In this document: in pieces, positions 45,377 to 54,673 of the stretch
Layout: each line of letters starts with the position of its first letter
Position numbering within the stretch: position 1 is the first letter of the stretch
Source of the DNA: Halorubrum laminariae
Lineage (GTDB): Archaea; Halobacteriota; Halobacteria; Halobacteriales; Haloferacaceae
Assembly (NCBI RefSeq): GCF_024494655.1
Contig: NZ_JANHDL010000002.1
Span: forward strand, 124,001 to 188,000
Length of the DNA stretch: 64,000 nt
Reading direction: 5' to 3'
Position numbers and translations under genes: made by a program
Notes under the pieces: generated by a model
Seen by the model: only the letters and a program-made list of their open reading frames with translations
The model's database searches: none
Told to the model about the DNA's origin: nothing

Positions 45377-45433
45377 CCCTCCCGCGGTTCGGCAGCGATA
45401 GCCTCAACACGCGCCGCGCCGAACCACGATCGG

Positions 45434-45925
45434 ATGCCCGACAGCGACCGGGTCCGGATCGCTCCCGCGACCGCCGACGACATCGACGCGGTGACCGACC
45501 TCTGGGTCGCGCTCGCCGCGGGACAGCGTCGCTACGGAGCGACCCTGCGCTCGGAGGCGAACCGGAACGCGGTCCGAGAGTGGGTCGCGCGCTCCGCGGT
45601 CACGGGAGAGCTGCTCGTCGCGCGCGACGAGGACGAACTCGTCGGCTTCGTCGGGTTCAAACTCGCGAGCGACGGCTATGAGCGCGACCGGGCGCGAGGG
45701 ACAGTGAGCAACCTGTTCGTCGTCTCCGGACGGCGCGGCGAAGGGATCGGATCCGAGCTGCTGGACGCGGCCGAGCGCGCGTTGCGCGAGGCGGGCGCGG
45801 ATGCGGTCGCGCTGGAGGCGCTCGCGGACAACGACCGCGCCCGGGAGTTCTACGCCGACCGGGGGTACGAGCCGCACCGGATCGAGCTGACGAAGCCGCT
45901 CGCCGAAAGCGACACGCACTCATAG
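45434..45925 (+). CDS. GNAT-family N-acetyltransferase
   Basis: 163 residues. Acetyl-CoA pocket motif VVSGRRGEGIGSELLDAAERAL is at about residues 95-116 and the C-terminal ADNDRAREFYADRGYEP is typical of the fold. The N-terminal residues MPDSDRVRIAPATADDIDAV mark the start. The substrate is unknown. Confidence 0.85.
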   Translation: MPDSDRVRIAPATADDIDAVTDLWVALAAGQRRYGATLRSEANRNAVREWVARSAVTGELLVARDEDELVGFVGFKLASDGYERDRARGTVSNLFVVSGRRGEGIGSELLDAAERALREAGADAVALEALADNDRAREFYADRGYEPHRIELTKPLAESDTHS

Positions 45926-45948
45926 GTGGACCGAATACGCCAGCCTGC

Positions 45949-46021
45949 GCCAGGGGAGCATGGGTGGTTCATGCACTCGACTTGTAATCGAGACTTCCGG
46001 GGTTCAACTCCCTGCCCTGGC
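45949..46021 (+). tRNA. tRNA-Thr (anticodon TGT)
   Basis: 73 nt folding as a cloverleaf. Acceptor stem gccaggg/ccctggc, D-arm gcat/atgc, anticodon stem ctcga/tcgag closing the loop cttgtaa with anticodon TGT (45983-45985), T-stem cgggg/ccctg with TTCAACT loop. No intron is visible and no CCA is encoded. It decodes ACA (and by wobble ACG). Confidence 0.9.
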
Positions 46022-46050
46022 TTGCTGCCTTCTCGACACCGACCGGCGGC

Positions 46051-46752
46051 TCAAAGCGCCTGCAGGTCGGCCAGACACGCGTCGAGGTCCTTCGTCGACG
46101 TGGCGAGCGAGAACTGGTCGACTCGCGCGAGGTCGGATGCGTGCTCCCAGAGGTCGTCGGCTTCGATCCCGTGGAGGACGACCGCGTTGGGCGTGGGGCT
46201 CACGACCCGCATTGCGACGAGCGGCGACTCGCCGCGGGTGACCCCAGTAAACACCAGCGCGCGGTTCGTCGACTGGCCGTACAGGCGGTAGAACTCCTCG
46301 CTCGACAGCCGCGTGATCGCCTCGATGGAGTTGATGACCGTGTGCCCGTTCACGTGGTCTTTCTCGCCGCGCACCACCTCCGTCGCCCCCATCGCGTCGT
46401 AGAACGTGTCGAGCGACACGGCCGTCGAATACTCGCGGAGGTCGTGGACGATGTCGCTTTCGAACCCCGCCGAGAGCACTCGGGCATACTGGCGGAGTCG
46501 CCCGCCGCCGCGCCGCTCGTCGATGTCGAGGAGGCCGTCGACAGTGCGCCGGACGACGCCGATGCCGGGACTCTCGCGGCGGCCGCTCTCGTAGTCGGAG
46601 ATAACCGACGAGGAAACGTCGAGCTGTTCAGCGAGTTCGGTCTGCGAGACATCGAAGTCAGTTCGCCACTTCCGGAGCGTCGCTCCGGGATCGTCGCTGA
46701 GCGTGATTTCGCCGGCTATCCGGCGGGAGAGTTCTTCGCGTGCATCGCTCAT
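46051..46752 (-). CDS. Archaeal XRE-family HTH regulator
   Basis: 233 residues. An N-terminal helix-turn-helix (DPGATLRKWRTDFDVSQTELA, then SSSVISDYESGRRESPG) is followed by a conserved archaeal C-terminal domain (COG1709-like). Target genes are unknown. ATG 46752 is chosen; a longer frame upstream is Ser/Arg-rich. It is convergent with tRNA-Thr and does not overlap it. Confidence 0.8.
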   Translation of the reverse strand: MSDAREELSRRIAGEITLSDDPGATLRKWRTDFDVSQTELAEQLDVSSSVISDYESGRRESPGIGVVRRTVDGLLDIDERRGGGRLRQYARVLSAGFESDIVHDLREYSTAVSLDTFYDAMGATEVVRGEKDHVNGHTVINSIEAITRLSSEEFYRLYGQSTNRALVFTGVTRGESPLVAMRVVSPTPNAVVLHGIEADDLWEHASDLARVDQFSLATSTKDLDACLADLQAL

Positions 46753-46850
46753 TAGTCCATCTGACGACCGAACGGCGCAAAAGGCTACCGAAAGGAGGGG
46801 TCTAGGTCTCCAGTCCGGCAGACAGAGACACCGAGCGGACGACGCCGAAC

Positions 46851-47129
46851 TCACTCAACGTACAGCGAATAGATGATGACGGCGAATCCGACGGCGGTCA
46901 ACAGGCTGTTGACCGCGATTCCAACGGCGAGGTCGGTCCCGATTATCTGGTGGGATACCCCGCCGACGAGCGCGCCGACGGTGACGATGCCGAACCCGAT
47001 ACCGAGCGCGCGTAGCGATCGGTCACCGGTCCGTCCGTACGCACGGAGCGCGTAGTAGGTGATGCTGCCACCGAGCACGAGGATGGCGGTCTTTGCGACG
47101 ATGATGAGCAGGTCGATGTGCGTTGTCAT
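46851..47129 (-). CDS. Small 3-TM membrane protein (DUF7521-like)
   Basis: 92 residues, three hydrophobic segments: IDLLIIVAKTAILVLGGSIT, then LGIGFGIVTVGALVGGVSH and VNSLLTAVGFAVIIYSLYVE. Haloarchaea often pair it with a winged-helix protein, as here. The start overlaps the stop of the HTH gene by ATGA. Function is unknown; I infer a sensor/regulator pair. Confidence 0.75.
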   Translation of the reverse strand: MTTHIDLLIIVAKTAILVLGGSITYYALRAYGRTGDRSLRALGIGFGIVTVGALVGGVSHQIIGTDLAVGIAVNSLLTAVGFAVIIYSLYVE

Positions 47130-47545
47130 GTTTCCTCGCGTAGCTCCGACCACAGGTCGGCCAAGCGTTCGTCCCGAGTGCGCTCCGGGCGCGTGAACGA
47201 CACGTCGAACTCGCGCTCCCCGTCGCCGGTGTCGGTCTCGGCGTCGCTGTCCTCGCCGGCGTCCGAGACGGAGACTGTCACGCTCTCGAACGCGACCGAG
47301 TACCGCGTCGTGTGCTGCCCGTCGCGGCGAATGTCGGTCGACTCTTCGAGCAGCGACGCCTCCGTGAGCCGCTCTAGTTTGCGGTAGGTCGTCGACAGCG
47401 GAATATCGCACTCCTCGGAGAGTTCGCTCGCGGTCTTCGGCTCGGAAAGCGCCGTGACGATCCGCCGCGAGGGGTCGTCGGCCAGCGCGTCGAGCACCTC
47501 GTCGACCGACGGAGAGGCCCGCTCGCGCGGCGGGGTCCGCACCAT
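47126..47545 (-). CDS. Winged-helix transcription regulator (ArsR/MarR-like)
   Basis: 139 residues. The wHTH spans VDEVLDALADDPSRRIVTALSE and SELSEECDIPLSTTYRKLERL, in outline. An acidic linker and a C-terminal helix follow. It is co-transcribed with the small membrane protein, with which it probably functions. ATG 47545 is chosen; the frame is open further upstream. Confidence 0.78.
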   Translation of the reverse strand: MVRTPPRERASPSVDEVLDALADDPSRRIVTALSEPKTASELSEECDIPLSTTYRKLERLTEASLLEESTDIRRDGQHTTRYSVAFESVTVSVSDAGEDSDAETDTGDGEREFDVSFTRPERTRDERLADLWSELREET

Positions 47546-47652
47546 GTGTCCCCTTCGACGCCCGCGAATCTTAAACCCTCGACGTTCGCCGTCGGGCGAC
47601 CGCCGGGACACACACGCCCCGTTTTTGTGAGTGGGTGGCGTATCCCGATTCT

Positions 47653-49287
47653 ATGGACTCGTGGAAGCGTCGCGTCGTCGGGTACGCCGTCTTCGTCTTC
47701 GCTGTCTTGTTCATCACCGCCTTCGCGTATCGGTGGGGAATGCGAGTGTACGAGAACGATCCGCGCACGCTCATCGAGGCGCTCCGATTCTCCGTCGAGA
47801 TGTTCTCGACGACCGGGTTCGGGGGCGATGCTCCGTGGGAGAGCCAACAAATGAACGCGTTCATCGCCGTGATGGACCTCGTCGGGATGGTGCTCCTCAT
47901 CGGCGCGCTACCCGTCGTCGTGACGCCGCTCCTCGAAGCGGCGTTCTCGACGACCGTCCCCCGCGAGATCGGCGACGATCTCGGAAACCACGTCATAGTC
48001 TGTGCGGACACCTCGCGGTCGGACGCGCTGCTCGACGAGTTCGCCTCCGAGTCGATCCCGTACGTCGTCGTCGAGCCCGACCCCGACCGCGCGGTGGCGC
48101 TGTACGAGGAAGACCACAACGTGATCCGCGCCGATCCGGAGTCCACCGAGGGACTCCGACGCGCGAACCTGACGACCGCGCGAGCGCTGGTCACCGACCT
48201 TTCCGATCAGGTCGACGCGAGCGTCGTTCTCGCCGCCAAAGAGATCTCGCCAGACATCCGCGTCATCAGCGTCGTCGAGAACCGTGACCGCGAGCGGTAC
48301 CACCAACTCGCCGGCGCTGACGAGGTGCTTTCCCCCCGTGCGCTACTCGGCGAGAGCCTCGCCTCGAAGGTGACGACCGCGGTGCACACCGACCTCGACG
48401 AGGCGGTCCTGATCGGCGATTCGCTTCGGCTCGCGGAGGTGTCGATCCACCACGGAAGCGAACTCGCCGGGACGACGCTCACCAACAGCGGGATCGGGGC
48501 ACGAACCGGCGTCAACGTGATCGGGGCGTGGTTCAACGGCGAGTTCGAAGCCGCGCCGCCGCCAGACGCGACACTATCTTCGGGAACCGTGCTATTGGTC
48601 TCCGGGCGAGAAGATCAACTCGAACGGCTCGTCGACCTGAGCAACTCACCGACCCGCCGATTTGGCGCTGGCGAGACCGTCATCATCGGCTACGGACAGG
48701 TGGGACGCACCGTCACGTCCACCCTAACTGATGCCTCCATTCCGGTAACGGTCGTCGACGAGGCGGACGCCGAGGGCGTCGACGTGGTCGGCGACGCGAC
48801 CGATCCGGAGACGCTCGCGGCAGCCGGCATCGAAGATGCGCAGACGGTCGTGCTCGCGCTCCCCGACGACACGGTGGCGGAGTTCACGACGCTCGTGGCC
48901 CGCGATCTGGCACCCAACGTTGAGATTCTCGCGCGGGTCGAAGAGAGCGAGAGTGTCCCCAAGATGCACCGCGCGGGTGCCGATTACGTGCTCGCGCTCG
49001 CGACGGTAACCGGTCGGCTGTGCGCCTCGCACGTCCTCGAAGGACGCGACGTGCTCTCGCTCGACAAACACATCGAGGTGATCCAGAGCGCGGCACCGAG
49101 GTTGACCGGACGGACCGTCGCCGAGGCGAACGTCCGCGAGGCGACCGGCTGCACCGTCATCGCGATCGAGCGGGACGCCGAGACGATCACCGACATCGGC
49201 CCGGACACGCGAATCGAGCCCGGTGACGAGGTTGTCGTCGTCGGGACCGACGACGGGATTCGCGAGTTCGAGCGGCGGTTCGCGTGA
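47653..49287 (+). CDS. RCK/TrkA-type potassium channel
   Basis: 544 residues. Two TM helices flank a pore loop with the filter-like FSTTGFGGD (residues about 50-58). Two RCK/TrkA_N Rossmann domains with TrkA_C repeats follow (VIVCADTSRSD; VIIGYGQVGRTV). The variant TTGFG resembles the TVGYG filter but differs. This is likely a K+ channel gated by nucleotides or c-di-AMP, consistent with the nearby dacZ gene only in a general sense. ATG 47653 is preferred. Confidence 0.88.
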   Translation: MDSWKRRVVGYAVFVFAVLFITAFAYRWGMRVYENDPRTLIEALRFSVEMFSTTGFGGDAPWESQQMNAFIAVMDLVGMVLLIGALPVVVTPLLEAAFSTTVPREIGDDLGNHVIVCADTSRSDALLDEFASESIPYVVVEPDPDRAVALYEEDHNVIRADPESTEGLRRANLTTARALVTDLSDQVDASVVLAAKEISPDIRVISVVENRDRERYHQLAGADEVLSPRALLGESLASKVTTAVHTDLDEAVLIGDSLRLAEVSIHHGSELAGTTLTNSGIGARTGVNVIGAWFNGEFEAAPPPDATLSSGTVLLVSGREDQLERLVDLSNSPTRRFGAGETVIIGYGQVGRTVTSTLTDASIPVTVVDEADAEGVDVVGDATDPETLAAAGIEDAQTVVLALPDDTVAEFTTLVARDLAPNVEILARVEESESVPKMHRAGADYVLALATVTGRLCASHVLEGRDVLSLDKHIEVIQSAAPRLTGRTVAEANVREATGCTVIAIERDAETITDIGPDTRIEPGDEVVVVGTDDGIREFERRFA

Positions 49288-49379
49288 TCGCGTGTCCCGC
49301 GACGCTCGGACCCCGTCCCGCCCGGTTCGGTCCGGAGCGAGTCGAACGCTTCAAGTATTCGCTGGCTGTTCACCTCTGT

Positions 49380-49751
49380 ATGAAAGACCAAGGACGCTCC
49401 ACACGCAAGCGAACTGGCGGCCGACTCAAACACGCCGCGAACAAGAAGCGCCACCAGCTCGGCCGCGAGCCCGCCGAGACGACCGTCGGCGAGACCCGAG
49501 TCCAGTACATCGACTCCCGCGGCACTGAGAAGAAGGTCCGCGCGCTCTCGACAAACGTCGCGCAGGTTGCCGACGACGGCACGGTCAACGAAGCCGAAAT
49601 CGAGAACGTCGTCGAGAATCCCTCGAACGTCAACTACGCCCGCCGGAACATCGTCACGAAGGGAGCGATCATCGAGACATCTGCCGGTCGCGCTCGCGTC
49701 ACGTCGCGCCCCGGCCAGACCGGACAGGTCAACGCCGTCCTCATCGAGTAG
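49380..49751 (+). CDS. rps8e: Ribosomal protein S8e
   Basis: 123 residues of the archaeal S8e family: N-terminal MKDQGRSTRKRTGGRLKHAANKKRH pattern (in outline), then the strongly conserved PSNVNYARRNIVTKGAIIETSAGRARVTSRPGQTGQVNAV segment (in outline). A TATA-like ttcaagtattc about 27 bases upstream gives leaderless transcription. Confidence 0.95.
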   Translation: MKDQGRSTRKRTGGRLKHAANKKRHQLGREPAETTVGETRVQYIDSRGTEKKVRALSTNVAQVADDGTVNEAEIENVVENPSNVNYARRNIVTKGAIIETSAGRARVTSRPGQTGQVNAVLIE

Positions 49752-49794
49752 CGATATCCGACGAACGCGCCGCCGTTTCTGAACGTATTTATTC

Positions 49795-50529
49795 GTGAAC
49801 GACGACCACCGACGCGTGTATCTTGGCGTCGACGAAGCCGGCAAGGGACCCGTGCTCGGGCCGATGGTGGCCGCGGCGGTGCTCGCCGATCCCGGGGATC
49901 TGCCTGCGGACGTAGACGACTCGAAACGGCTCTCGCCCGAGCGGCGCGAGACGCTCGACACCGAGATCGCGGCACTCGACGAGGTCGCGATCGGCGTCGC
50001 CTTCGTCGACCCGGCCGAAATCGATCGTCCCGACACGGATATGAACACGCTCACTGTCAGGGGGCAGGCTCGGGCGGTACGGATCGCGCTGTCCGGATCT
50101 GTCGCGGCCGACTGCGACGAGCCGGTGCGAGTCGTCGCCGACGCGGGCGACACGAACGAAGGGCGATTCGAGCGGCGGCTCCGCGAGTTCGTCGACGCGG
50201 ACGGCGGCGACGTGGACCCCGACGACGCGAATCCTATTCCGCCCGTGGACGTGACTGCTGCGCACGGAGCCGACGAAGACGACCCGATGGTCGCCGCCGC
50301 GAGCGTCGTCGCGAAGGTCGCCCGCGACGAACGAATGGCCGCGATCGACGCTGCGTACGACGAATACGGCGACCTCGGAAGCGGCTACCCGAGCGACCCA
50401 GCGACACGGGCGTTCCTGCGCGAGTACGTCGCGGACCACGGCGACGTGCCAGACTGCGCCCGGCGGTCGTGGGCGACGTGCGAGGACGCGTTGGCCGCCG
50501 CCGAACAGTCAGCGCTCGACGAGTTCTGA
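49795..50529 (+). CDS. rnhB: Ribonuclease HII
   Basis: 244 residues that degrade RNA in RNA-DNA hybrids and excise misincorporated ribonucleotides. The catalytic residues Asp13 and Glu14 lie in LGVDEAGKGPVLGPM; later motifs include VADAGDTNE and GADEDDPMVAAASVVAKVARD. The start is GTG 49795. A TATA-like tatttatt lies only about 10 bases upstream, so transcription may begin earlier. Confidence 0.93.
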   Translation: MNDDHRRVYLGVDEAGKGPVLGPMVAAAVLADPGDLPADVDDSKRLSPERRETLDTEIAALDEVAIGVAFVDPAEIDRPDTDMNTLTVRGQARAVRIALSGSVAADCDEPVRVVADAGDTNEGRFERRLREFVDADGGDVDPDDANPIPPVDVTAAHGADEDDPMVAAASVVAKVARDERMAAIDAAYDEYGDLGSGYPSDPATRAFLREYVADHGDVPDCARRSWATCEDALAAAEQSALDEF

Positions 50530-50542
50530 GGCGATCGGGGGT

Positions 50543-51247
50543 TCACACCAGCCCGGACGCCAACCCGCCGACCGCGCCGACGAACGTGTCCCAGACCGAG
50601 AATCCGGTGGCCATCGAGAGCACGGTGTCGGCTCCGAAAAAGGCGAAAAGCAGCGCGGATCCGAGATGCGCGAGCCGCATGTCGAACCTCCCGGCGAAGG
50701 TCGAAAACAGGTACGCGTTCGCGAGGCTCACCGGGATGATGGCGAACATCTCGCCGACCCAGATCGCGGAGGTCGCGCCGTACTGCACCGCGAGCCCGAT
50801 GGTGACGAGTTGGGTCTTGTCGCCGAACTCGCCGGTCGCGGTCAGCAGGAAGATGGGGAAGAAGCCGCCGAACGACCCCGAGTAGCGGTCGAAACGTCCG
50901 GGAAGCGAGAGATCGTCGAACGCCGCGAGCCCCCCGTCGGTCCGCTCGGCGTCACCGAACCCCGAGCTGGGTGCGGGCGCGGACCGGTACAGCAGGAACG
51001 CGAAGGCGAAAAACAGAGTCGCGGTCACCGCGTCGAGCGCGAGCGGCGGCAGCGCGGCCTGGAGCGCCCGTCCGAACGCGATCTCGACGGCGGTCCACCC
51101 GGCGAACGCGGAGCCGGCAGCCGCGACGACGACCTTCGGGTCGTACCGCGTCGCGAGCCCGGCGATCATCAGCTGGACCTTCTCGCCCGGGAGCACCGCC
51201 AGTTGGGCCGCAAAGGCGATCACGACGATCTCCGCGTACCCCGTCAT
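50543..51247 (-). CDS. GDT1/TMEM165-type (UPF0016) cation transporter
   Basis: 234 residues with six TM segments. The second motif is complete, TGEFGDKTQL, and the first is variant, LPGEKVQL, where the family has ExGDK. Family members export Mn2+ or Ca2+. It is translationally coupled to a DtxR-type regulator gene (ATGA overlap), which fits manganese homeostasis. Confidence 0.85.
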   Translation of the reverse strand: MTGYAEIVVIAFAAQLAVLPGEKVQLMIAGLATRYDPKVVVAAAGSAFAGWTAVEIAFGRALQAALPPLALDAVTATLFFAFAFLLYRSAPAPSSGFGDAERTDGGLAAFDDLSLPGRFDRYSGSFGGFFPIFLLTATGEFGDKTQLVTIGLAVQYGATSAIWVGEMFAIIPVSLANAYLFSTFAGRFDMRLAHLGSALLFAFFGADTVLSMATGFSVWDTFVGAVGGLASGLV

Positions 51248-51948
51248 GCGCCTCCCGCCTCCACGCCGTCGTCGACGCCGCCGGTCTCCGTGGGCCGGGC
51301 GACGTGAACGCACTCGGCGACCGCCTCGGGCAGGTCGTGTTCGGTCTCGTCGTCGGTCCGGACCGTCACCATCCCGAACGACGTGACATCGACGACCTCG
51401 ACGGTCGTCTCCGGCGTGATGCCGGCATCGAAGAGGAACTCCAGAACGTCCCGATCGCGGTCGCTCACGCGGGTGACCGCCACCCGCGACCCCGGTTCGA
51501 GCGACGCGAGCACCGCGGTCCCGGTCGTCTCCGGCGTCGACAGATCCTCGGGCGGGATCGGGTCGCCGTGGGGGTCGACCGACGGGTAATCGAGCGCGCG
51601 TTCCACGCGGCGGGTGAACTCCTCGCTGACGTGGTGTTCGAGCGCATCCGCCTCGTCGTGGACCTCGCTCGGCTCGTATCCCAACTGCTCGGAGAGGAAC
51701 GCCTCGATGAGTCGGTGGCGGCGGACGACTTCGAGTGCGGCGACCTCGCCCGCCGGCGTCAGCTCCGAGCCCGCGTACTTCTCGCGGGTGAGGAGCCCAC
51801 GGCCTTCGAGCGTTTCGAGCATGCTCGTCACGGTCGCCGGGGCCTTCCCGAGCGCCTCCGCGATCGCGGAGGTGGCGACCGGCGGCCCCGTCCGGGACTC
51901 GATCCGGTATATCGTCTTGAGATAATCTTCGACGGTGTCGGTGGGCAT
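51244..51948 (-). CDS. DtxR/MntR-type metalloregulator
   Basis: 234 residues. The N-terminal wHTH (YLKTIYRIESRTGPP, AIAEALGKAPATVTSMLETLEGRGLL, in outline) is followed by the metal-binding dimerisation domain (RRHRLIEAFLSEQL, EADALEHHVSEEF) and a C-terminal FeoA/SH3-like domain (ending CVHVARP). Fe2+ or Mn2+ specificity cannot be assigned, but the transporter partner suggests Mn2+. The operator at 51955-51970 implies autoregulation. Confidence 0.9.
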   Translation of the reverse strand: MPTDTVEDYLKTIYRIESRTGPPVATSAIAEALGKAPATVTSMLETLEGRGLLTREKYAGSELTPAGEVAALEVVRRHRLIEAFLSEQLGYEPSEVHDEADALEHHVSEEFTRRVERALDYPSVDPHGDPIPPEDLSTPETTGTAVLASLEPGSRVAVTRVSDRDRDVLEFLFDAGITPETTVEVVDVTSFGMVTVRTDDETEHDLPEAVAECVHVARPTETGGVDDGVEAGGA

Positions 51949-51954
51949 AGACGG

Positions 51955-51970
51955 TTTAGATTAGTCTAAA
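51955..51970 (-). promoter_or_regulatory. DtxR-type operator overlapping the TATA region
   Basis: tttagattagtctaaa is an inverted repeat TTTAGA-4-TCTAAA. It resembles DtxR/IdeR/MntR boxes (TTAGGTTAGCCTAA-like). It overlaps the likely TATA box (tattttagac on the minus strand), 7-22 bases before ATG 51948, so bound regulator would block transcription of the regulator-transporter operon. Confidence 0.65.
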
Positions 51971-52190
51971 ATAATAGTTTGTCGGATCGGCAGCCCATCC
52001 GTATCGGCACCGAAACCAACTCGGCGCGAACCCGACGCAGACGCTCGCGCTTGGATCAGTGCGACGAAGAGCGCGACGTGCGGATCGGTACGGCGGGACG
52101 TGCGGTACGCGAATCGGTCCGAACGAGGTGGTGCGCGGAACGACAGTGCGGACTGCCGCGCGCGAACGAACAGAAGAGTCTCGGCCGGCG

Positions 52191-53792
52191 TCAGCGGATG
52201 GTAAGTAGCCGGCGGAGGATATCGCCGTAGGCGGGGCGGGTGATCAACACGCCGATCAGCACGCCGAGGATGGTGAAGATCGCGAACCCGGAGAGGTCGC
52301 CGAGCGAGAGCACTATGAGCGGCGACATGGCGACGATGGTCGTCGCGGCGGCCGCGCCGATCACCCAGAACGCGCGACGGAACCGGGAGTCGAATACCGT
52401 CCGGGAGTTCACCTCGCCCTCGCTCATCACCTCGTCGGCGATGATGACGAGGTCGTCGACGCCGGTCCCAACCACGGCGATGAACCCGGCTATCACGGCG
52501 AGTTCAAGCGGGTAGCTCACCAGCGCGGCGAAGCCGAGAAGCGCGTACACTTCGGCGAGCGCGGTCACGATCATCGGCAACGCCACCGCGGGCTCGCGGT
52601 AGCGGAGGAACACCATACCCGCGACCGCCAAGACCGCAAGGATCCCAGTCACAAGCGAATAGTTCTTGTAGTTTTCACCCTGTGCGGCCGAGATGGTGCT
52701 CGAAGTCCCCTGTCCGCTGATGTCGAGTTCGGCGGGGAGGGCACCGGCCCGCAAGTTGACCGAGATGGTCTCCGCGGTGGCGAAGTCGCCGGTCGTCAGC
52801 TGAAAGCTCCCGGTGTCCGCCCACGCGCCGCTTGCCATGCTGTCCGCGAGATCCGGATCCATCCCGAAGGAGTTCACCACCTCACCGTCGACGGTGAGGA
52901 GGAGACACGGGTTGTCGTTCCCAATTTCGCCCGTCTCCGAGTTGTACTCACAGCGGTCCTGCTGTGACTGATACGCCGACTGGAATCCCCGGTCGGTAAC
53001 CGCCTGCTGGAAGCCCTGTGCCGGCGACTGGTCGCCGTCGGCGGCGGTGTTTCGGACCGTGACCGGCACGTACGACTGCGTCGTCCCCTCGCGCTGCGTG
53101 GCCGTGCCGATGTTCTCGAAGTCGTCTTGGATCAGGACGGCCTCTTGGACGGCGGTACCGTTATCAGACGGGTACGCGATGTCTATCTGGACCGTTCCCC
53201 GCTCTTGGAGCAGCGAGACGACGTTCTCTCGACCCTCGCCGGGCACCTCGACGAGCATGAAGTACCGCCCGGAGATCGACTGGACCTGCTGAACGCTCCC
53301 GCCCGAGAGACCCGCCTCGTTGATCTTCCCTTGGATGATCTCTTGAGCGAGATCGCGCGTCTCGGGAGTCACGCCCGCTCTAACGTCCTCGTATCCGTAT
53401 CCCGCCGCGTCCATCGCGGCGCGGAACTGCTCTTCGCTCACCGAGGAGTCGGTGACCTCGACCTGTCGGGCGTCGTCCTCGACGTACGTTCCCACGTTGC
53501 GAGCGCCGGTGTCATCAAGTTCGGCGGCAACTGCTTCCTCGACTTCTACGGGTGTGTCGCCTCCGAAGTCGACGCCGGTCGCCGTGTAGCCCACGAGCGG
53601 CGCTCGGACGCGTGTGCCGCCGGCTAGGTCGAGCCCGTACTGGAGGTTCGTGATTCCCTGTTGGGCCTCGCTTGCGTTCTCGCCCGGCGCGGTCTGCGGG
53701 CCGAACTGCGGCGCGAAAAGCGCAACCGTCGCCCCGAGTACGACGACGACCAGAAGCAGGATGCGCCAGTTCTTCTTGATCGGTTCGAGCAT
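52191..53792 (-). CDS. secD: Protein translocase subunit SecD
   Basis: 533 residues. N-terminal TM, a large extracytoplasmic P1 domain (YGLDLAGGTRVRAPLVGYTA, EVPGEGRENV) and C-terminal TM segments 2-6 with GVDDLVIIADEVMSEGEVN (in outline). With SecF it uses the ion gradient to improve SecYE export. The ATG overlaps the secF stop by one base. It ends 220 bp from the next gene. Confidence 0.95.
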   Translation of the reverse strand: MLEPIKKNWRILLLVVVVLGATVALFAPQFGPQTAPGENASEAQQGITNLQYGLDLAGGTRVRAPLVGYTATGVDFGGDTPVEVEEAVAAELDDTGARNVGTYVEDDARQVEVTDSSVSEEQFRAAMDAAGYGYEDVRAGVTPETRDLAQEIIQGKINEAGLSGGSVQQVQSISGRYFMLVEVPGEGRENVVSLLQERGTVQIDIAYPSDNGTAVQEAVLIQDDFENIGTATQREGTTQSYVPVTVRNTAADGDQSPAQGFQQAVTDRGFQSAYQSQQDRCEYNSETGEIGNDNPCLLLTVDGEVVNSFGMDPDLADSMASGAWADTGSFQLTTGDFATAETISVNLRAGALPAELDISGQGTSSTISAAQGENYKNYSLVTGILAVLAVAGMVFLRYREPAVALPMIVTALAEVYALLGFAALVSYPLELAVIAGFIAVVGTGVDDLVIIADEVMSEGEVNSRTVFDSRFRRAFWVIGAAAATTIVAMSPLIVLSLGDLSGFAIFTILGVLIGVLITRPAYGDILRRLLTIR

Positions 53793-54673
53793 TAGCGGCT
53801 CACCCCCTCAAACTTGTACCAGCGGAGCAGCGAGACGTTGAGCAGGTACGTGTTCATGAGGTCGGCACAGAGCCCGACCGCGAGGATGATCCCGATGTTC
53901 CGGAGGAGGTCGACGCCGAAGGCGGCCGCGACGATCGCCATGACGATCATCGCGGCCATCGACGTGAGCGTCATCGTCACGCCGGTCCGCATCGCGCGGC
54001 TCACCGACTCGTAGAAGTCGCCGGTCCGGCGCAACACGGAGTTGTTCAACAGGATGTCCGAGTCGACGCTGTAACCGATGATCATCAAAAGCGCCGCGAT
54101 CGTCCCGAGGGTCATCTGTATCCCGAGCAGGTTCATCACCGCGATCGGGATCACGAGGTCCGAGAACGCGGAGGCGACGACCGCGATCGACGGGACGAAC
54201 GTCCGGAACAGCGCGAACACGAGCACGCTCATCCCGAGGAACGCCAGCCCGACACCGAAGATGGCGGTGCGCGCGGTGTCGCTGGCGAAGCTCGGCGATA
54301 CCTGATCGACCGCCTCGGTCGTCAATCCCGCCTCGTCCGCCTGCGTCGACAGGTCGTTCGCGAGCCCCTCGGGGTCGTCGTCTGCCGCCCGGAAGGTGAC
54401 GACGTACACGTCGTCCGCGGGGATCGACCGGACCGAGTCCGGCTGTCGCTCGAATGCGGTTTCGATTTGCTGTTCCACGTTATCGCCGTCGTCGGCGATG
54501 CGGAGCTCCACGCCGCCCGTGAACTCCAACCCGAGGTCCGCCGGCGCACCGGTGACGAGATACCACCCGCCGATGATCGCGAGGGCGAGAACGAGGACCG
54601 CGAGCGGGACCGCCACGAGCTGCCGGTTAGAGTACTCGGTGTAGTTTATTTCCGGTACCTCGATCGCTACCAT
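53792..54673 (-). CDS. secF: Protein translocase subunit SecF
   Basis: 293 residues. N-terminal TM, short P1 domain with LGLEFTGGVELRI, then the TM bundle with GYSVDSDILLNNSVLRR. It is the first gene of the secF-secD operon, as in other haloarchaea. ATG 54673 follows a TATA-like gcttattcg at 54698-54706 by about 27 bases. Confidence 0.95.
   Translation of the reverse strand: MVAIEVPEINYTEYSNRQLVAVPLAVLVLALAIIGGWYLVTGAPADLGLEFTGGVELRIADDGDNVEQQIETAFERQPDSVRSIPADDVYVVTFRAADDDPEGLANDLSTQADEAGLTTEAVDQVSPSFASDTARTAIFGVGLAFLGMSVLVFALFRTFVPSIAVVASAFSDLVIPIAVMNLLGIQMTLGTIAALLMIIGYSVDSDILLNNSVLRRTGDFYESVSRAMRTGVTMTLTSMAAMIVMAIVAAAFGVDLLRNIGIILAVGLCADLMNTYLLNVSLLRWYKFEGVSR

Noticed and set aside
51971-52190. 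220-bp gap between the DtxR gene and secD
   Set aside because: Nothing beyond the TATA/operator at its left edge: no protein-like frame, RNA structure or repeat.
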